DNA of 64,000 nt from Teichococcus wenyumeiae (lineage in GTDB: Bacteria; Pseudomonadota; Alphaproteobacteria; Acetobacterales; Acetobacteraceae). Where the stretch lies: NCBI RefSeq assembly GCF_003696345.1, contig NZ_RFLX01000001.1, positions 372,001 through 436,000 on the forward strand, read 5' to 3'. Positions 1-7,704 of the stretch are shown in pieces. Within the stretch, counting starts at the first letter, position 1, and each line of letters opens with the position of its first letter. A program made the translations under genes and the position numbers. The notes under the pieces were generated by a model. It worked only from the letters and a program-made list of their open reading frames with translations. It was not told the origin of the DNA and did not search any database.

Positions 1-1
1 A

Positions 2-589
2 CTGGTGCGGCAATATGCCGCCCTCTATCCCTCCGTCCGGATCGCCTTGAGGGAAGCCACCAGCGAGGTGCAGATCGCGGCCCTGCTGGAGGGGTCGGGC
101 CATGCCGGCATCGTCATCCCGCCGGCCAATGGCGCCCTCCCCGCCTCCCTGCGCTATCGCCGGCTGTTGTCGGAGCAGCTTGTCGCGGCCGTGCCGGAAA
201 GCTGGGTGGGCGATGGGCGCCTGCCCCTCCAGGCCGGCCGCCTGAACCCGGCCGTCACGGTCCAGGCGCCGCTGATCATCTTTCCCCGGCACTCGGCGCC
301 CGCCTTCCACGACCTGGTCACCGGCTATTTCACGGCGCATGGCGGCACGGCGCGCATTGTCCAGGAAGCCATCCAGATGCAGACGATCATCAGCCTGGTC
401 TCGGCCGAGATGGGCATCGCGCTGGTGCCCGCCTCCCTGCGCAACCTGGCGCGCACCGGCGTCCGCTACATCGACCTCGCCGGGGCGGTGCCGTCGCTGG
501 AGACCGGCATCGTCTGGCGCCGGGATGACCTGACGCCGACCCTGAACCGCTTTCTGCAGGTGGCCCTCGGCGGGCAGCACGCCGCCTGA
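2..589 (+). CDS. LysR-family regulator, C-terminal part (5' end outside window)
   Basis: The reading frame is open from the window edge and encodes about 195 residues of a LysR-type effector-binding domain. The pattern is typical: a recognition of weak effector-site segments (AALLEGSGHAGIVIPP near the start), then the hinge-like stretch around PRHSAPAFHDLV, and the late LysR signature VSAEMGIALVPASL. The DNA-binding helix-turn-helix must lie upstream of the window, so the true start is not visible and the GTG at position 5 is not taken as a start. It is followed by a convergent efflux gene on the other strand, 42 bases away. The regulated target cannot be told from what is here. Confidence 0.8.
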   Translation: MVRQYAALYPSVRIALREATSEVQIAALLEGSGHAGIVIPPANGALPASLRYRRLLSEQLVAAVPESWVGDGRLPLQAGRLNPAVTVQAPLIIFPRHSAPAFHDLVTGYFTAHGGTARIVQEAIQMQTIISLVSAEMGIALVPASLRNLARTGVRYIDLAGAVPSLETGIVWRRDDLTPTLNRFLQVALGGQHAA

Positions 590-631
590 TGCCGTGGCCG
601 GCTACGCGCCGGCCCCGGCCCCAGCGTTCAG

Positions 632-1066
632 TCAGGCAGGCGTCTGCTGCTGCCAGGTGGGGATGGGAAAGACGCGGTCGTAGGCCAGATTGAAGACAAA
701 GGCATAGACCACGTAGAAGGCCGCGATCGCGAGATCCATGACAAAGGCCTCATAGAGCCCGATGCCGAGATACCAGGCGATGGGCGGCAGCAGGACCATC
801 AGCAGCCCGGCTTCAAACAGCAGGGCATGGGCCACGCGCAGCCCCAGGCTTTTGCGGGTATGCCCGGCCAGCCGCTGCATCGCATGGTCGAAGCCGAGGT
901 TGTAGACATAGTTCCACGCCGTCGCCGCGAGCGCGCTGCCGAAGCCGATGACGCCCATCTTCTCAGCAGGCAGGCCGAAGAGGTGGCTGCCCAGGGGGAT
1001 GATCAGGGCAAGGCCGATCACCTCGAACAGGATAGCGTGGCGGATACGGTCGCGGGTGGTGCGCAT
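632..1066 (-). CDS. PACE-family small multidrug efflux protein (AceI-like)
   Basis: A 144-residue inner-membrane protein made of two tandem bacterial transmembrane pair domains, giving four membrane helices. The two halves repeat the family pattern: an early FE in the first helix of each half (FEVIGLALIIP and FEAGLLMVLLP), and the second-helix endings YNLGFD and FNLAYD. PACE proteins export cationic biocides such as chlorhexidine by proton exchange (family knowledge). The length is the family norm. The gene is divergent from a LysR regulator with 93 bases between the starts, the same layout as aceI with its LysR activator aceR, so control by the neighbour is a reasonable inference. The substrate is not known. 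Confidence 0.88.
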   Translation of the reverse strand: MRTTRDRIRHAILFEVIGLALIIPLGSHLFGLPAEKMGVIGFGSALAATAWNYVYNLGFDHAMQRLAGHTRKSLGLRVAHALLFEAGLLMVLLPPIAWYLGIGLYEAFVMDLAIAAFYVVYAFVFNLAYDRVFPIPTWQQQTPA

Positions 1067-1142
1067 AGTCTGGTGCTCTCGTGGAAGAACCTGATGATGC
1101 GGGTCTTCTATCTGGGATATGCGCTTTCACAAGTTAGCAACC

Positions 1143-1157
1143 ATCTGTTAAACAGAT
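1143..1157. promoter_or_regulatory. 15-bp perfect palindrome in the PACE/LysR intergenic region
   Basis: ATCTGTT-A-AACAGAT, with two perfect 7-base arms around a central A, ends two bases before the ATG of the LysR gene at 1160. It occupies the place where the ribosome binding site of that gene would be and no Shine-Dalgarno sequence is visible. It is a candidate autoregulatory operator, and the divergent arrangement means it could also act on the efflux gene. Confidence 0.5.
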
Positions 1158-1159
1158 AG

Positions 1160-2068
1160 ATGACTGTTTCCCTCGAACAACTCCAGGCCTTTGCCGCGGC
1201 GGCGGAGGCGGGGTCCTTCTCGGCGGCCGCACGCCGGCTGCGGAAGGCGCAATCCGCTGTCAGCACCCATATCGCCAATCTGGAGACCGATCTCGGGCTG
1301 GAGCTTTTCGACCGCAGAGGGCGCAACCCGGTGCTGACCCCGGCGGGGGAGCGCCTCCTGCTCGAGGCACGTGTGGTTCTGGAGCGGCGCGAGCACCTGA
1401 TCGGCGTCGCGGCCAGCCTGGAGCAGCGGGTGGAGAACCGGCTGGTGGTGGCAATCGACGAATTATATCCGGAACACGCTTTGGGCGCGCTCTTCGCCGA
1501 CTTCGCCCAAAAGTTCCCTTTCGTCGAGTTGGAGCTGTTGTTCCCGCTGATGGAGGATGTCAGCCGCCTGGTGCAGGACGGCAAAGCCGACCTGGGCGTG
1601 ATGTGGCGGCAGGACGTGCTGCCAACGGAGCTTGGCTTCCAGACCATCGGCTGGGTGCCGCTGAAGCTGGTCTGCGGCCGGCAGCATCCGCTGGCGAAAG
1701 AGCGGGTGGAATGGGAAGAGTTGAAACGCCACCGGCAGATCCTCGTCGCGACGCGCAGCAACGGGCCGGAGAAGCGGCGCCTGCGCGTATCAGCCGAGGT
1801 CTGGTGGGTTGAAAGCCATTGGGTGATCCTGGAAATGGTGAAGCATGGGATCGGCTGGGCGCTGGTATCCGACCATGTCATCGCCGCCTCTCCCGCCGCG
1901 CCGGACCTGGTGACGCCCGACCTGCAATTCGATGACGGGGACTGGCCGGTGGCGTTGGAGCTGGTCTGGCACAAGCAGCGACCCTGCGGCCCCGCCGCGG
2001 CCTGGTTGCGCGAGCGCTTCGCGGCGCAGCGGATCAATGCACAGTTCGGCACTGGCCAGAACCGGTGA
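1160..2068 (+). CDS. LysR-family transcriptional regulator, divergent from PACE efflux gene
   Basis: A 302-residue protein with the standard LysR layout. The N-terminal winged helix-turn-helix covers about residues 1-65 (LEQLQAFAAAAEAGSFSAAA, then SAVSTHIANLETDLGLELFDR), followed by a linker helix and an effector-binding domain. The late VKHGIGWALVSD segment matches the usual LysR C-terminal pattern. The start at ATG 1160 gives the canonical N-terminus for the family, although it lacks an obvious ribosome binding site because a palindrome sits directly upstream. It is divergent from the PACE efflux gene and most likely regulates it. The effector is unknown. Confidence 0.9.
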   Translation: MTVSLEQLQAFAAAAEAGSFSAAARRLRKAQSAVSTHIANLETDLGLELFDRRGRNPVLTPAGERLLLEARVVLERREHLIGVAASLEQRVENRLVVAIDELYPEHALGALFADFAQKFPFVELELLFPLMEDVSRLVQDGKADLGVMWRQDVLPTELGFQTIGWVPLKLVCGRQHPLAKERVEWEELKRHRQILVATRSNGPEKRRLRVSAEVWWVESHWVILEMVKHGIGWALVSDHVIAASPAAPDLVTPDLQFDDGDWPVALELVWHKQRPCGPAAAWLRERFAAQRINAQFGTGQNR

Positions 2069-2301
2069 CACGCTTCGCACGGCAGGCTGCCAGAGCATCG
2101 TGCAGCGACGAAGACGCGCCGTCATCCCCGAAGCGTTGCCATGCCTGAGGCTGCTCCGCCTCTCCATGACAGGGGCGCCATCAATGAACGGCGCAAAGAG
2201 CGGCGCGAATAACGCCACACCAAAAAAATCTGATGCAGGTTGGGAAGAGATCCTCACTCCGCTTCGTAGATGGCGGAACACTGTGAGGAACGCTCCCCTT
2301 G

Positions 2302-2517
2302 ATGAATGCCATAGCCGCACCCTTCGTGCTGCCGTTCCACCTCATAGCGCGTTATCCATGGCCATCCATCATCGCTTCAACGGTTGTGGCGATCGCCTGC
2401 TATTTCATGGACTATGGCAGCGGCCTGGCATTCTTCGTCTGCCTCAGCTGTGGAATTTTCATTTGGCATTACGAGTCGAGCCAGCCTGGCACCGTGGCAT
2501 CGCCTGAAACCACATAG
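2302..2517 (+). CDS. small hypothetical membrane protein
   Basis: About 71 residues, starting at ATG 2302 or at the TTG immediately before it, with GAGGAA at 2285-2290 as a possible ribosome binding site. The sequence MNAIAAPFVLPFHLIARYPW leads into one or two hydrophobic helices (SIIASTVVAIACYFMD and GLAFFVCLSCGIFIW). I do not recognise a family. It lies in a stretch whose base composition and coding quality differ from the rest of the window, so it may be an orphan or a relic. The hydrophobic segments and the possible ribosome binding site are the only support for it being real. Confidence 0.4.
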   Translation: MNAIAAPFVLPFHLIARYPWPSIIASTVVAIACYFMDYGSGLAFFVCLSCGIFIWHYESSQPGTVASPETT

Positions 2518-2730
2518 CCCCATGCCTCGCTGAGCATTGTGGTCAAGTTGGCAGTTACAGCCTGCCGACTTGACTCCATCTGCATGATGCCCTTTTGCCT
2601 TTCTGGCCAGTACCGCAACGCTACTTCTGGCACACTGGAGAGTGGCGCGAGCCGGTACTCTTGGTGGAAAGTCCAGGCTCCTGCCGCTTGCCGCGGCGGC
2701 TTCTCAAGCCTTGTCCATCAGCGGCACTTC

Positions 2731-3450
2731 TCAATCGGGAAGCGGCGCAAGCACACGCTTGGTGATGCGCTGGATGGTGCCGTAGCACTCGCATGAAGCC
2801 TCTTCGAGGCCGCCGCGGTTGAGGACAGTAATCTTGCCGCGCCGGTAGCCGATGAGACCCGCGGTTTGCAGGCTGCCCGCGGCAATGGTGACGCCCGCGC
2901 GACGAACGGCCAGCATCTGGGACATGATTTCATGGGTCAGGGCGAATTCATCGCCTCCGGCCCGGTCATGCGCCATCAGCAGCCAACGGGCAAGGCGGTG
3001 GACAAGGCTATGGGTGGCGTTGCAGCCCGCCGCCAGCGAGACCTGCGTATGAAAGGCCTGCGAGTAGCGCAGCAGCAGAGCCACCAAGGCAGGGCTTTCC
3101 TTAAGGGCCTGCCGGAACGCGGGCCCGGCCACGCGCAGGGAGCGGCTGGGGATCTGGACCATCGCCTCCACCGGCGAGATCTTCGTGCCGAAGACAAAGG
3201 GAAGCCCCGCCATGCCTTCCCGCCCCACCATGCCCACTTCAACCAGGCCGCCATCCTCCAGGCGCGCGAGCATCGAGATGGTGCCGGTCTCGACAAAGTA
3301 AGCAGCGTCAGCCTCTGCCTCGGCATGAAGCAGCGTGTGGTAGATCGGGAGATCAACCGGCTCCAATACGGGAGCAAGCCGGGCGAAATCTACGGCTGGC
3401 AGGGCAGCAAGCAGGTGATTGGCGACACTGCTTTGGTCAGTGGCGGGCAT
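2731..3450 (-). CDS. Crp/Fnr-family transcriptional regulator
   Basis: A 239-residue regulator. The N-terminal cyclic-nucleotide-binding-like beta-barrel covers about residues 10-125, and includes YFVETGTISMLARLEDGG and the VGREGMAGLPFVFG segment. A dimerisation helix follows, and the C-terminal winged helix-turn-helix lies near residues 172-206 (IMSQMLAVRRAGVTIAAGSL). No cysteine cluster of the Fnr iron-sulfur type is seen at the N-terminus. ATG 3450 was chosen because GGAG lies just upstream and family homology begins soon after; the frame stays open farther upstream but that part looks noncoding. It is a single gene with no evident operon partner, and its effector cannot be named. Confidence 0.85.
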   Translation of the reverse strand: MPATDQSSVANHLLAALPAVDFARLAPVLEPVDLPIYHTLLHAEAEADAAYFVETGTISMLARLEDGGLVEVGMVGREGMAGLPFVFGTKISPVEAMVQIPSRSLRVAGPAFRQALKESPALVALLLRYSQAFHTQVSLAAGCNATHSLVHRLARWLLMAHDRAGGDEFALTHEIMSQMLAVRRAGVTIAAGSLQTAGLIGYRRGKITVLNRGGLEEASCECYGTIQRITKRVLAPLPD

Positions 3451-3992
3451 GCATCTTCTCCGCTGGCCATCGATGGCACCGGCACCAGACCACCATGGCC
3501 AGCATGCTATGCCAGCCACCGCGCAGGCCAGCGAAGCATTATTCTGTGGTGCCGGCAAATGCGCGGTTAGAGGGGATATCCTGCGCCAAGCTGCCGCCAA
3601 CTCGGATGCGATGCCCACGCGAGTAAAGCGGGAGTGGCAACGCCCCGCACCACGCGCAGGCGGCCGGGCCTGCCCCGGCTTTTGCCACGCGCGCCATCAC
3701 ATCCTGTGGACATCGTGCGGGGTCGGGAGCACCACCGGCGGCTCTTCAGCAACACCGCTATCGCCTTCCGGCGGGTCATCGTCCTGCCTGGGCGACCGCG
3801 CAATACATTGCCCGTCCTGCTCCCAGGTACAGCGCGACACCAGCTCGGCCGCTGCAAAGCCCACCCGGCCAACCCCGTGTTCCGGGGTCCAACCATGGCG
3901 GATGGCAGGTTTCTAGAACGTGGCTGGCCTTATGAGCTGCCGCTTCATTGCAGCGGCCCGCGCCTTAAGCCGCTCCGCGAAGGGATGCGCCT
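3451..3992. other. 540-bp stretch without a confident gene
   Basis: No convincing gene. The best candidate is a 72-codon open frame on the minus strand (3697-3912) with protein-like composition, including FAAAELVSRCTWEQDGQCIA, but it has no ATG, only an internal GTG at 3864. It could be an eroded gene. The longer frames on the plus strand have the arginine- and proline-rich look of noncoding GC-rich DNA. Confidence 0.4.
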
Positions 3993-4268
3993 TTAACAGG
4001 GAGCTTTCAGCTCTCCTGTGCAACGTACCTTCCTGACACTCTCAAGCTCAGCCGGGCTGAGCCTTGCCTCCGCGATGAACGAGGACAGGATATCCTCCGC
4101 ACTGTCTTGCAGAGGTCCTGGAGGAAAATTCGCCACCACCAGCGCCATTACCCGCAATCCCCAGAGCCGCGTAACCGAATCGCCTTCGGCGATGACATTG
4201 CTCACCAGGTCCAGAGCGCATTCACACTTCTTCAGTTCTATTTGCCCAGCCCAGTGCTTCATATCCAC
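3993..4268 (-). CDS. small hypothetical protein
   Basis: A 91-residue, probably soluble protein starting at GTG 4268 or at the in-frame ATG 4262, with purine-rich GAGGATG and GAAGG stretches upstream. Composition is that of a normal folded protein: mixed acidic and hydrophobic residues and helical character (LDLVSNVIAEGDSVTRLWGL, then AEDILSSFIAEARLSPAELE). No domain is recognised and no neighbour suggests a role. It belongs to the accessory-looking segment left of tRNA-Arg. It could be a shortened end of a longer ancestral gene, because upstream sequence carries no continuing frame. Confidence 0.5.
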   Translation of the reverse strand: MDMKHWAGQIELKKCECALDLVSNVIAEGDSVTRLWGLRVMALVVANFPPGPLQDSAEDILSSFIAEARLSPAELESVRKVRCTGELKAPC

Positions 4269-4447
4269 GCCTTCGACATCCTCGTTGATTTAACGCCACA
4301 AAGGGTTTCGCGCGTCTGTCGGAAAGCGTAAGAATTTGCGACGGCTTGGTCGGGACGGTTACGAGGGCAAGTTGAAGCCGCGCTGCTAAGGGCAGGCAGA
4401 TGCATGGGAGGAGCCAGACGCCTCCCCACGGTGATACCTTCCCTCTG

Positions 4448-4684
4448 CTAGCGTTGATCTGATGCAGGCCTTCCAGCTGCCTGCGTCGCTAGGGCCGCTT
4501 CTGGCTCTGATTTCTTGAGCATTGAACCGGATCCCACAGCATCGTCAAAGAAAGGATCACTTGGCTGGAGAGGAAGCTTGGATATCCCCTTCCAAAGGGA
4601 CGCCACTCGCTGGCGGGAAAAGGCCATGTTTCTTGGTGCGCATCCTCTGATCTGCTCCGCATCTTCAACAAAGCTTCCGCTCAT
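4448..4684 (-). CDS. possible small hypothetical protein
   Basis: A 78-residue frame from ATG 4684, with no good ribosome binding site. It begins MSGSFVEDAEQIRGCAPRN and is mildly basic and not hydrophobic. Support is weak: there is no recognisable family. A different minus-strand frame just upstream (about 4664-4845) also looks protein-like, with RELIEILRVSFAYRDINGNA, yet has no start codon, so the area may hold remains of a disrupted gene. Treat as tentative. Confidence 0.25.
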   Translation of the reverse strand: MSGSFVEDAEQIRGCAPRNMAFSRQRVASLWKGISKLPLQPSDPFFDDAVGSGSMLKKSEPEAALATQAAGRPASDQR

Positions 4685-4797
4685 CCATCAAACCAACGCT
4701 GATGCCAGCATTTCCGTTGATATCGCGATAAGCGAAAGACACGCGCAGGATTTCAATGAGTTCGCGACTGTTTGCGAGCCCACTCACCTGCCGCGCC

Positions 4798-4824
4798 CCC
4801 CCGTTCTCGGGGATGAGCTGGACG
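4798..4824 (-). repeat. recurring upstream motif, copy a
   Basis: First of three similar ~25-bp motifs with the plus-strand pattern CCCNTTCT-N2-GGGATGA followed by ACGC a few bases later. It lies 24 bases past the stop of the lipoprotein gene and about 114 bases upstream of the possible small gene at 4684. See the matching finding for the codon-like pattern of differences. Confidence 0.35.
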
Positions 4825-4847
4825 CTGGCAGGTTGTAGACTTCTCCA

Positions 4848-5495
4848 TCAACTACCGGCATCCCGCCGCCGAACCCAGCCCTCTTGGACAAGCTGCTGCA
4901 CCACAAGCCGCATGACTTCAGGATCGACGGCGACACTGAGATGCCCCAGCCCGCCCCCGCGAGCCGCCAGTTCCGCATCGATCAGCTCGTTCTGCACCTT
5001 TGTGCATTGGGGCCTTGCCGGCGAGAGAGCATCACCAGGCTCCAGGCGGTACTGGACTGCCAGCCTGACGGTACAGGCCACCTCGGCGGAGCCCCAGGCT
5101 TCAAGGAGCACCAAGGTCTCGACCTGGACGCCAGCCTCGCCAAGCCGCTTGGCGAAACGGGCCGCCGCAGGGCCACCGGCCGAATAGCCATAGACCGCGA
5201 TGGCGGAGGGGCGGGGTTCAAGGCTCAGCAGGTCATCCACGGCTCTGTCCCATTCGCCCGGCCGGTAGATGGAAGCAGGAACGCCGATGCGGCGGATATC
5301 CTGCGCCAGCGCATCGGTTCCGGTGGCACGGTGGCTTTCACCGGACCAGTTGAGCCCTGTGAACAGCACCACCTGCCCGACCTCTGGAGAGGCGGCAGGC
5401 TGTGGCGCTTCCTGAAAATCGGGAACCACGCTCGCACAGGCCGACAAGGCCGCAAGGATCGCCAAGCCAGGTAGGGTCGGGAAACGCAACAGCAT
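4848..5495 (-). CDS. putative lipoprotein with alpha/beta-hydrolase-like serine motif
   Basis: A 215-residue protein with a lipoprotein signal peptide: hydrophobic LPGLAILAALSAC with the lipobox Cys at residue 20 when ATG 5495 is used. The mature part contains VYGYSAGGPAAA around residue 102-112, which matches the nucleophile-elbow pattern G-x-S-x-G of serine hydrolases with Ser105. No confident catalytic Asp/His pair is assigned, although GGLGHLSVAVD near the C-terminus could supply the His. It is therefore probably an envelope-anchored hydrolase-like protein of unknown substrate. The longer frame begins at 5549 but would bury the signal peptide. Its neighbours are a small membrane protein upstream and the accessory stretch downstream. 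Confidence 0.65.
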   Translation of the reverse strand: MLLRFPTLPGLAILAALSACASVVPDFQEAPQPAASPEVGQVVLFTGLNWSGESHRATGTDALAQDIRRIGVPASIYRPGEWDRAVDDLLSLEPRPSAIAVYGYSAGGPAAARFAKRLGEAGVQVETLVLLEAWGSAEVACTVRLAVQYRLEPGDALSPARPQCTKVQNELIDAELAARGGGLGHLSVAVDPEVMRLVVQQLVQEGWVRRRDAGS

Positions 5496-5597
5496 CACGT
5501 CTTTCGGCTTTTCACGGCCGTGCCTTTGAGGTGGGCGCCATGAGCCCACGACGTTGCGCTTGAAAGGCCGCCTTCTTCAGCCGCACCCCTGCCCTGC

Positions 5598-5620
5598 ACC
5601 CATTCTGCGGGATGAACGCT
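5598..5620 (-). repeat. recurring upstream motif, copy b
   Basis: Second copy, six bases past the stop of the membrane-protein gene at 5626 and about 103 bases upstream of the lipoprotein ATG at 5495. Confidence 0.35.
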
Positions 5621-5625
5621 ACCGA

Positions 5626-5952
5626 TTATAGCGGCAGCCCTCCGTAACCACCCAGTAGCGGAAGAGGGTAGGCGACAAAGTATGCCCCCGCACAAAAGCC
5701 CAGCATCAGGACCAGCAAAGGCCCGATGACGATCGGCCATGCCCACCAGGATCTGCGGCGGTGCAATGTCCAGGCTGCCGCGGCACCACTGGCAGCCAGG
5801 GCCATCGGCGCGAACGAGACCAGCACGCCGGTCCACGAAATCCCACCTGCATCATCGCGCCTGAATGCCGCGAGATCGTGCTGGAAGCCGTACATCATGA
5901 GCCCCTGGGCAATGATGCCCAGGAGCAGCAGCAGGTAGATCGCTCTAGTCAC
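5626..5952 (-). CDS. small integral membrane protein, unknown function
   Basis: A 108-residue protein from GTG 5952, with GAGGAAG at 5964-5970 upstream. Three hydrophobic helices are visible at about residues 4-22 (IYLLLLLGIIAQGLMM), 42-60 (GVLVSFAPMALAASGAAAA) and 73-95 (PIVIGPLLVLMLGFCAGAYF), joined by short basic loops (HRRRSWW). The open frame extends upstream to 6219 but the extra part is hydrophilic and low quality, so the GTG start is preferred. No family is recognised. It lies just upstream of the lipoprotein gene on the same strand, about 130 bases apart, and the two may be co-expressed. Confidence 0.55.
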   Translation of the reverse strand: MTRAIYLLLLLGIIAQGLMMYGFQHDLAAFRRDDAGGISWTGVLVSFAPMALAASGAAAAWTLHRRRSWWAWPIVIGPLLVLMLGFCAGAYFVAYPLPLLGGYGGLPL

Positions 5953-6489
5953 GACAGGCTCGTCTTCCTCAACCTCATCCCTACCCTGCCCCATTCTTAG
6001 GGATGAGCTCAACGCCGGCGGCTTCTGGAGTGTTCTGAACCTCCTGAGCCGCGCTCCAAGGGGTTCATCATCACGAATGATCACCACTGGCGAACTGGCC
6101 AGCATTTGTGGCGTATCAGAGTGCCGGGTGGCCGCCCTCAAGGCTGGGGCGCATCCCCATGGCCGACAATGGCCGGGTGCTCCTTCATGACGCGCTGGTC
6201 CAGCAGCCCGCCAAGCCAACTCCGTGCCAGGCCGCAGCCGCCCAGGGCGAAGCAGCCGGCGAAGGTACGCCCTGGAAGATCTACACCCGCCGCTGCCATG
6301 CCGACGGGCGCCATGGTTGCACGGTGGCAGTTAGTGAAATGTGCAGCTTGATCCGCATTTGCTCCCGCCGGACCAAGCGCGCTGGTTGCTCAAGGCACCG
6401 CCTGAGCCAGCCACTACCAACCACAAAGTGCGGGATTGATTACAGAGTGATCGGCAGAGCGCCGAAAATTCAACAAAAACAAAGAGGAA
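5953..6489. other. intergenic stretch between small membrane gene and tRNA-Arg
   Basis: About 540 bases with no supported gene. It contains motif copy c (5988-6014). A long plus-strand frame that crosses it and continues through the antisense of the tRNA is an artefact. Several minus-strand frames are interrupted by stops, including a consecutive triple stop near 6075. Confidence 0.45.
5988..6014 (-). repeat. recurring upstream motif, copy c
   Basis: Third copy, 36-62 bases upstream of the GTG start of the small membrane protein. Confidence 0.35.
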
Positions 6490-6566
6490 TGGTGTCCCCG
6501 GCGGGATTCGAACCCACGGCCCCAGGATTAGGAATCCTGTGCTCTATCCGGCTGAGCTACGGAGAC
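6490..6566 (-). tRNA. tRNA-Arg (anticodon CCT)
   Basis: A complete 77-nt tRNA on the minus strand. The acceptor stem pairs GTCTCCG with CGGGGAC, the D-arm carries TAGCTCAG, the anticodon loop ATTCCTAAT gives CCT, the T-arm carries GGTTCGAATCC, and CCA is encoded. The 3' end points to lower coordinates, so the poorly coding segment 2.1-6.4 kb lies directly at the end most often used as an integration site by island integrases. No integrase or duplicated tRNA end was found. Confidence 0.96.
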
Positions 6567-6626
6567 GCCAGCACAGCAAGGTTTAACCCTCCCGCGCCCG
6601 CTGGTCCACAGCCCTTCGTTGCACCC

Positions 6627-7577
6627 TCAGCCGCGCCGGCGGAAACGCTCCACCGCCGCCACCAGGGCCAGGCGCACGCCGGGCTCCAGCGCGGAATGCC
6701 CCGCATCCGGGATCACGGTCAGTCGCGCGCGGGGCCAGGCGGCAGTCAGGTCAAAGGCGGATTCCGCCGGGCAAACCATGTCGTAACGCCCCTGGATGAT
6801 TTCGGCCGGCAGATGCGCGATGCGGTCCATGCCGCCCAGCAGCCCCTCCGGCGGCAGGAACAAGTCATGGGCGAAATAATGCGCCTCGATCCGTGCCAGG
6901 CCCAGGGCGGTGCGGTCCTGGGCGAAGCTCGCCACCGTATCCGGGCTCGGCAGCAGGGTGCTGCACATGCCCTCATACTGGCTCCAGGCCCGGGCGGCGG
7001 GCAGGTGCAGGGCCGGGTCAGGGTGGCAGAGGCGGCGGAGATAGGCGTTCAGCAGGTCGCCGCGCTCCTCCTCCGGCACATGCTCGGCGAAATCCGCCCA
7101 GGCATCGGGGAAGACGCGGCGCAGGCCGTAGAGGAACCACTCCACCTCCTGCCGGCGGCCCAGGAAGACGCCGCGCAGCACGCAGCCCGTCACCCGCTCC
7201 GGATGCGCCTGGGCATAGGCCAGGGCCAGGGTCGAGCCCCAGGAACCGCCGAAGAGCATCCATTGCTCAATGCCGAGGAAGCGGCGCAGCGTCTCGATAT
7301 CGCCCACCAGATGCGGGGTGGTGTTGTCGCGCAGTTCCCCCAGCGGGCGAGAGCGGCCGGCGCCGCGCTGGTCGAAAATGATGATCCGCCAGTGGTGCGG
7401 GTCGAAGAAGCGGCGGTGCACCGCCCCCGCCCCCGCCCCCGGCCCCCCATGCAGGAAGAGCACCGGCTGGCCGCGCGGATTGCCCACCTGTTCCCAGTAC
7501 ATGACATGCCCGCCGGAGAGCGGCAGCAGGCCGGTCTCGAAGGGTGCGATATCGGGAAAGAGGTCTCCGCGGGGCAT
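6627..7577 (-). CDS. pip: proline iminopeptidase (prolyl aminopeptidase)
   Basis: A 316-residue cytoplasmic alpha/beta hydrolase that removes N-terminal proline from peptides (EC 3.4.11.5). It shows the oxyanion-hole motif HGGPGAGAG, the nucleophile motif GGSWGSTLALAYAQAHPERV with Ser112, then the acid in GRYDMVCP and the catalytic His in AGHSALEPG. Overall length and order fit the S33 peptidase family. ATG 7577 (MPRGDLFPDI) is chosen over the farther upstream start at 7628 because the family begins with this segment. It stands alone next to tRNA-Arg and is divergent from the zinc-ribbon gene at 7705. Confidence 0.93.
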   Translation of the reverse strand: MPRGDLFPDIAPFETGLLPLSGGHVMYWEQVGNPRGQPVLFLHGGPGAGAGAVHRRFFDPHHWRIIIFDQRGAGRSRPLGELRDNTTPHLVGDIETLRRFLGIEQWMLFGGSWGSTLALAYAQAHPERVTGCVLRGVFLGRRQEVEWFLYGLRRVFPDAWADFAEHVPEEERGDLLNAYLRRLCHPDPALHLPAARAWSQYEGMCSTLLPSPDTVASFAQDRTALGLARIEAHYFAHDLFLPPEGLLGGMDRIAHLPAEIIQGRYDMVCPAESAFDLTAAWPRARLTVIPDAGHSALEPGVRLALVAAVERFRRRG

Positions 7578-7704
7578 GACGAAGTTTGGCCCGGCCCGCC
7601 CTCGGCGTGCAACAGGGTGCTCCGGCAAAGCAGGGCCGCGGATTCTTGCGGCGGAATGTGTACCGCCCCTTCGCGCGGGGCCGCTTCGTCCTTAGTTTAG
7701 GAGC

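Noticed and set aside
3419-3996. Plus-strand frames of 120-165 codons upstream of the Crp/Fnr gene.
   Set aside because: Composition is that of noncoding GC-rich DNA, no start signals, and they overlap the regulator's 5' end.
6108-7700. A 530-codon plus-strand frame running through the tRNA and over the peptidase gene.
   Set aside because: It contains PAGFEPTAPGLGILCSIRL, the well-known false peptide read from the antisense of a tRNA, and it is antisense to a well-supported prolyl aminopeptidase.
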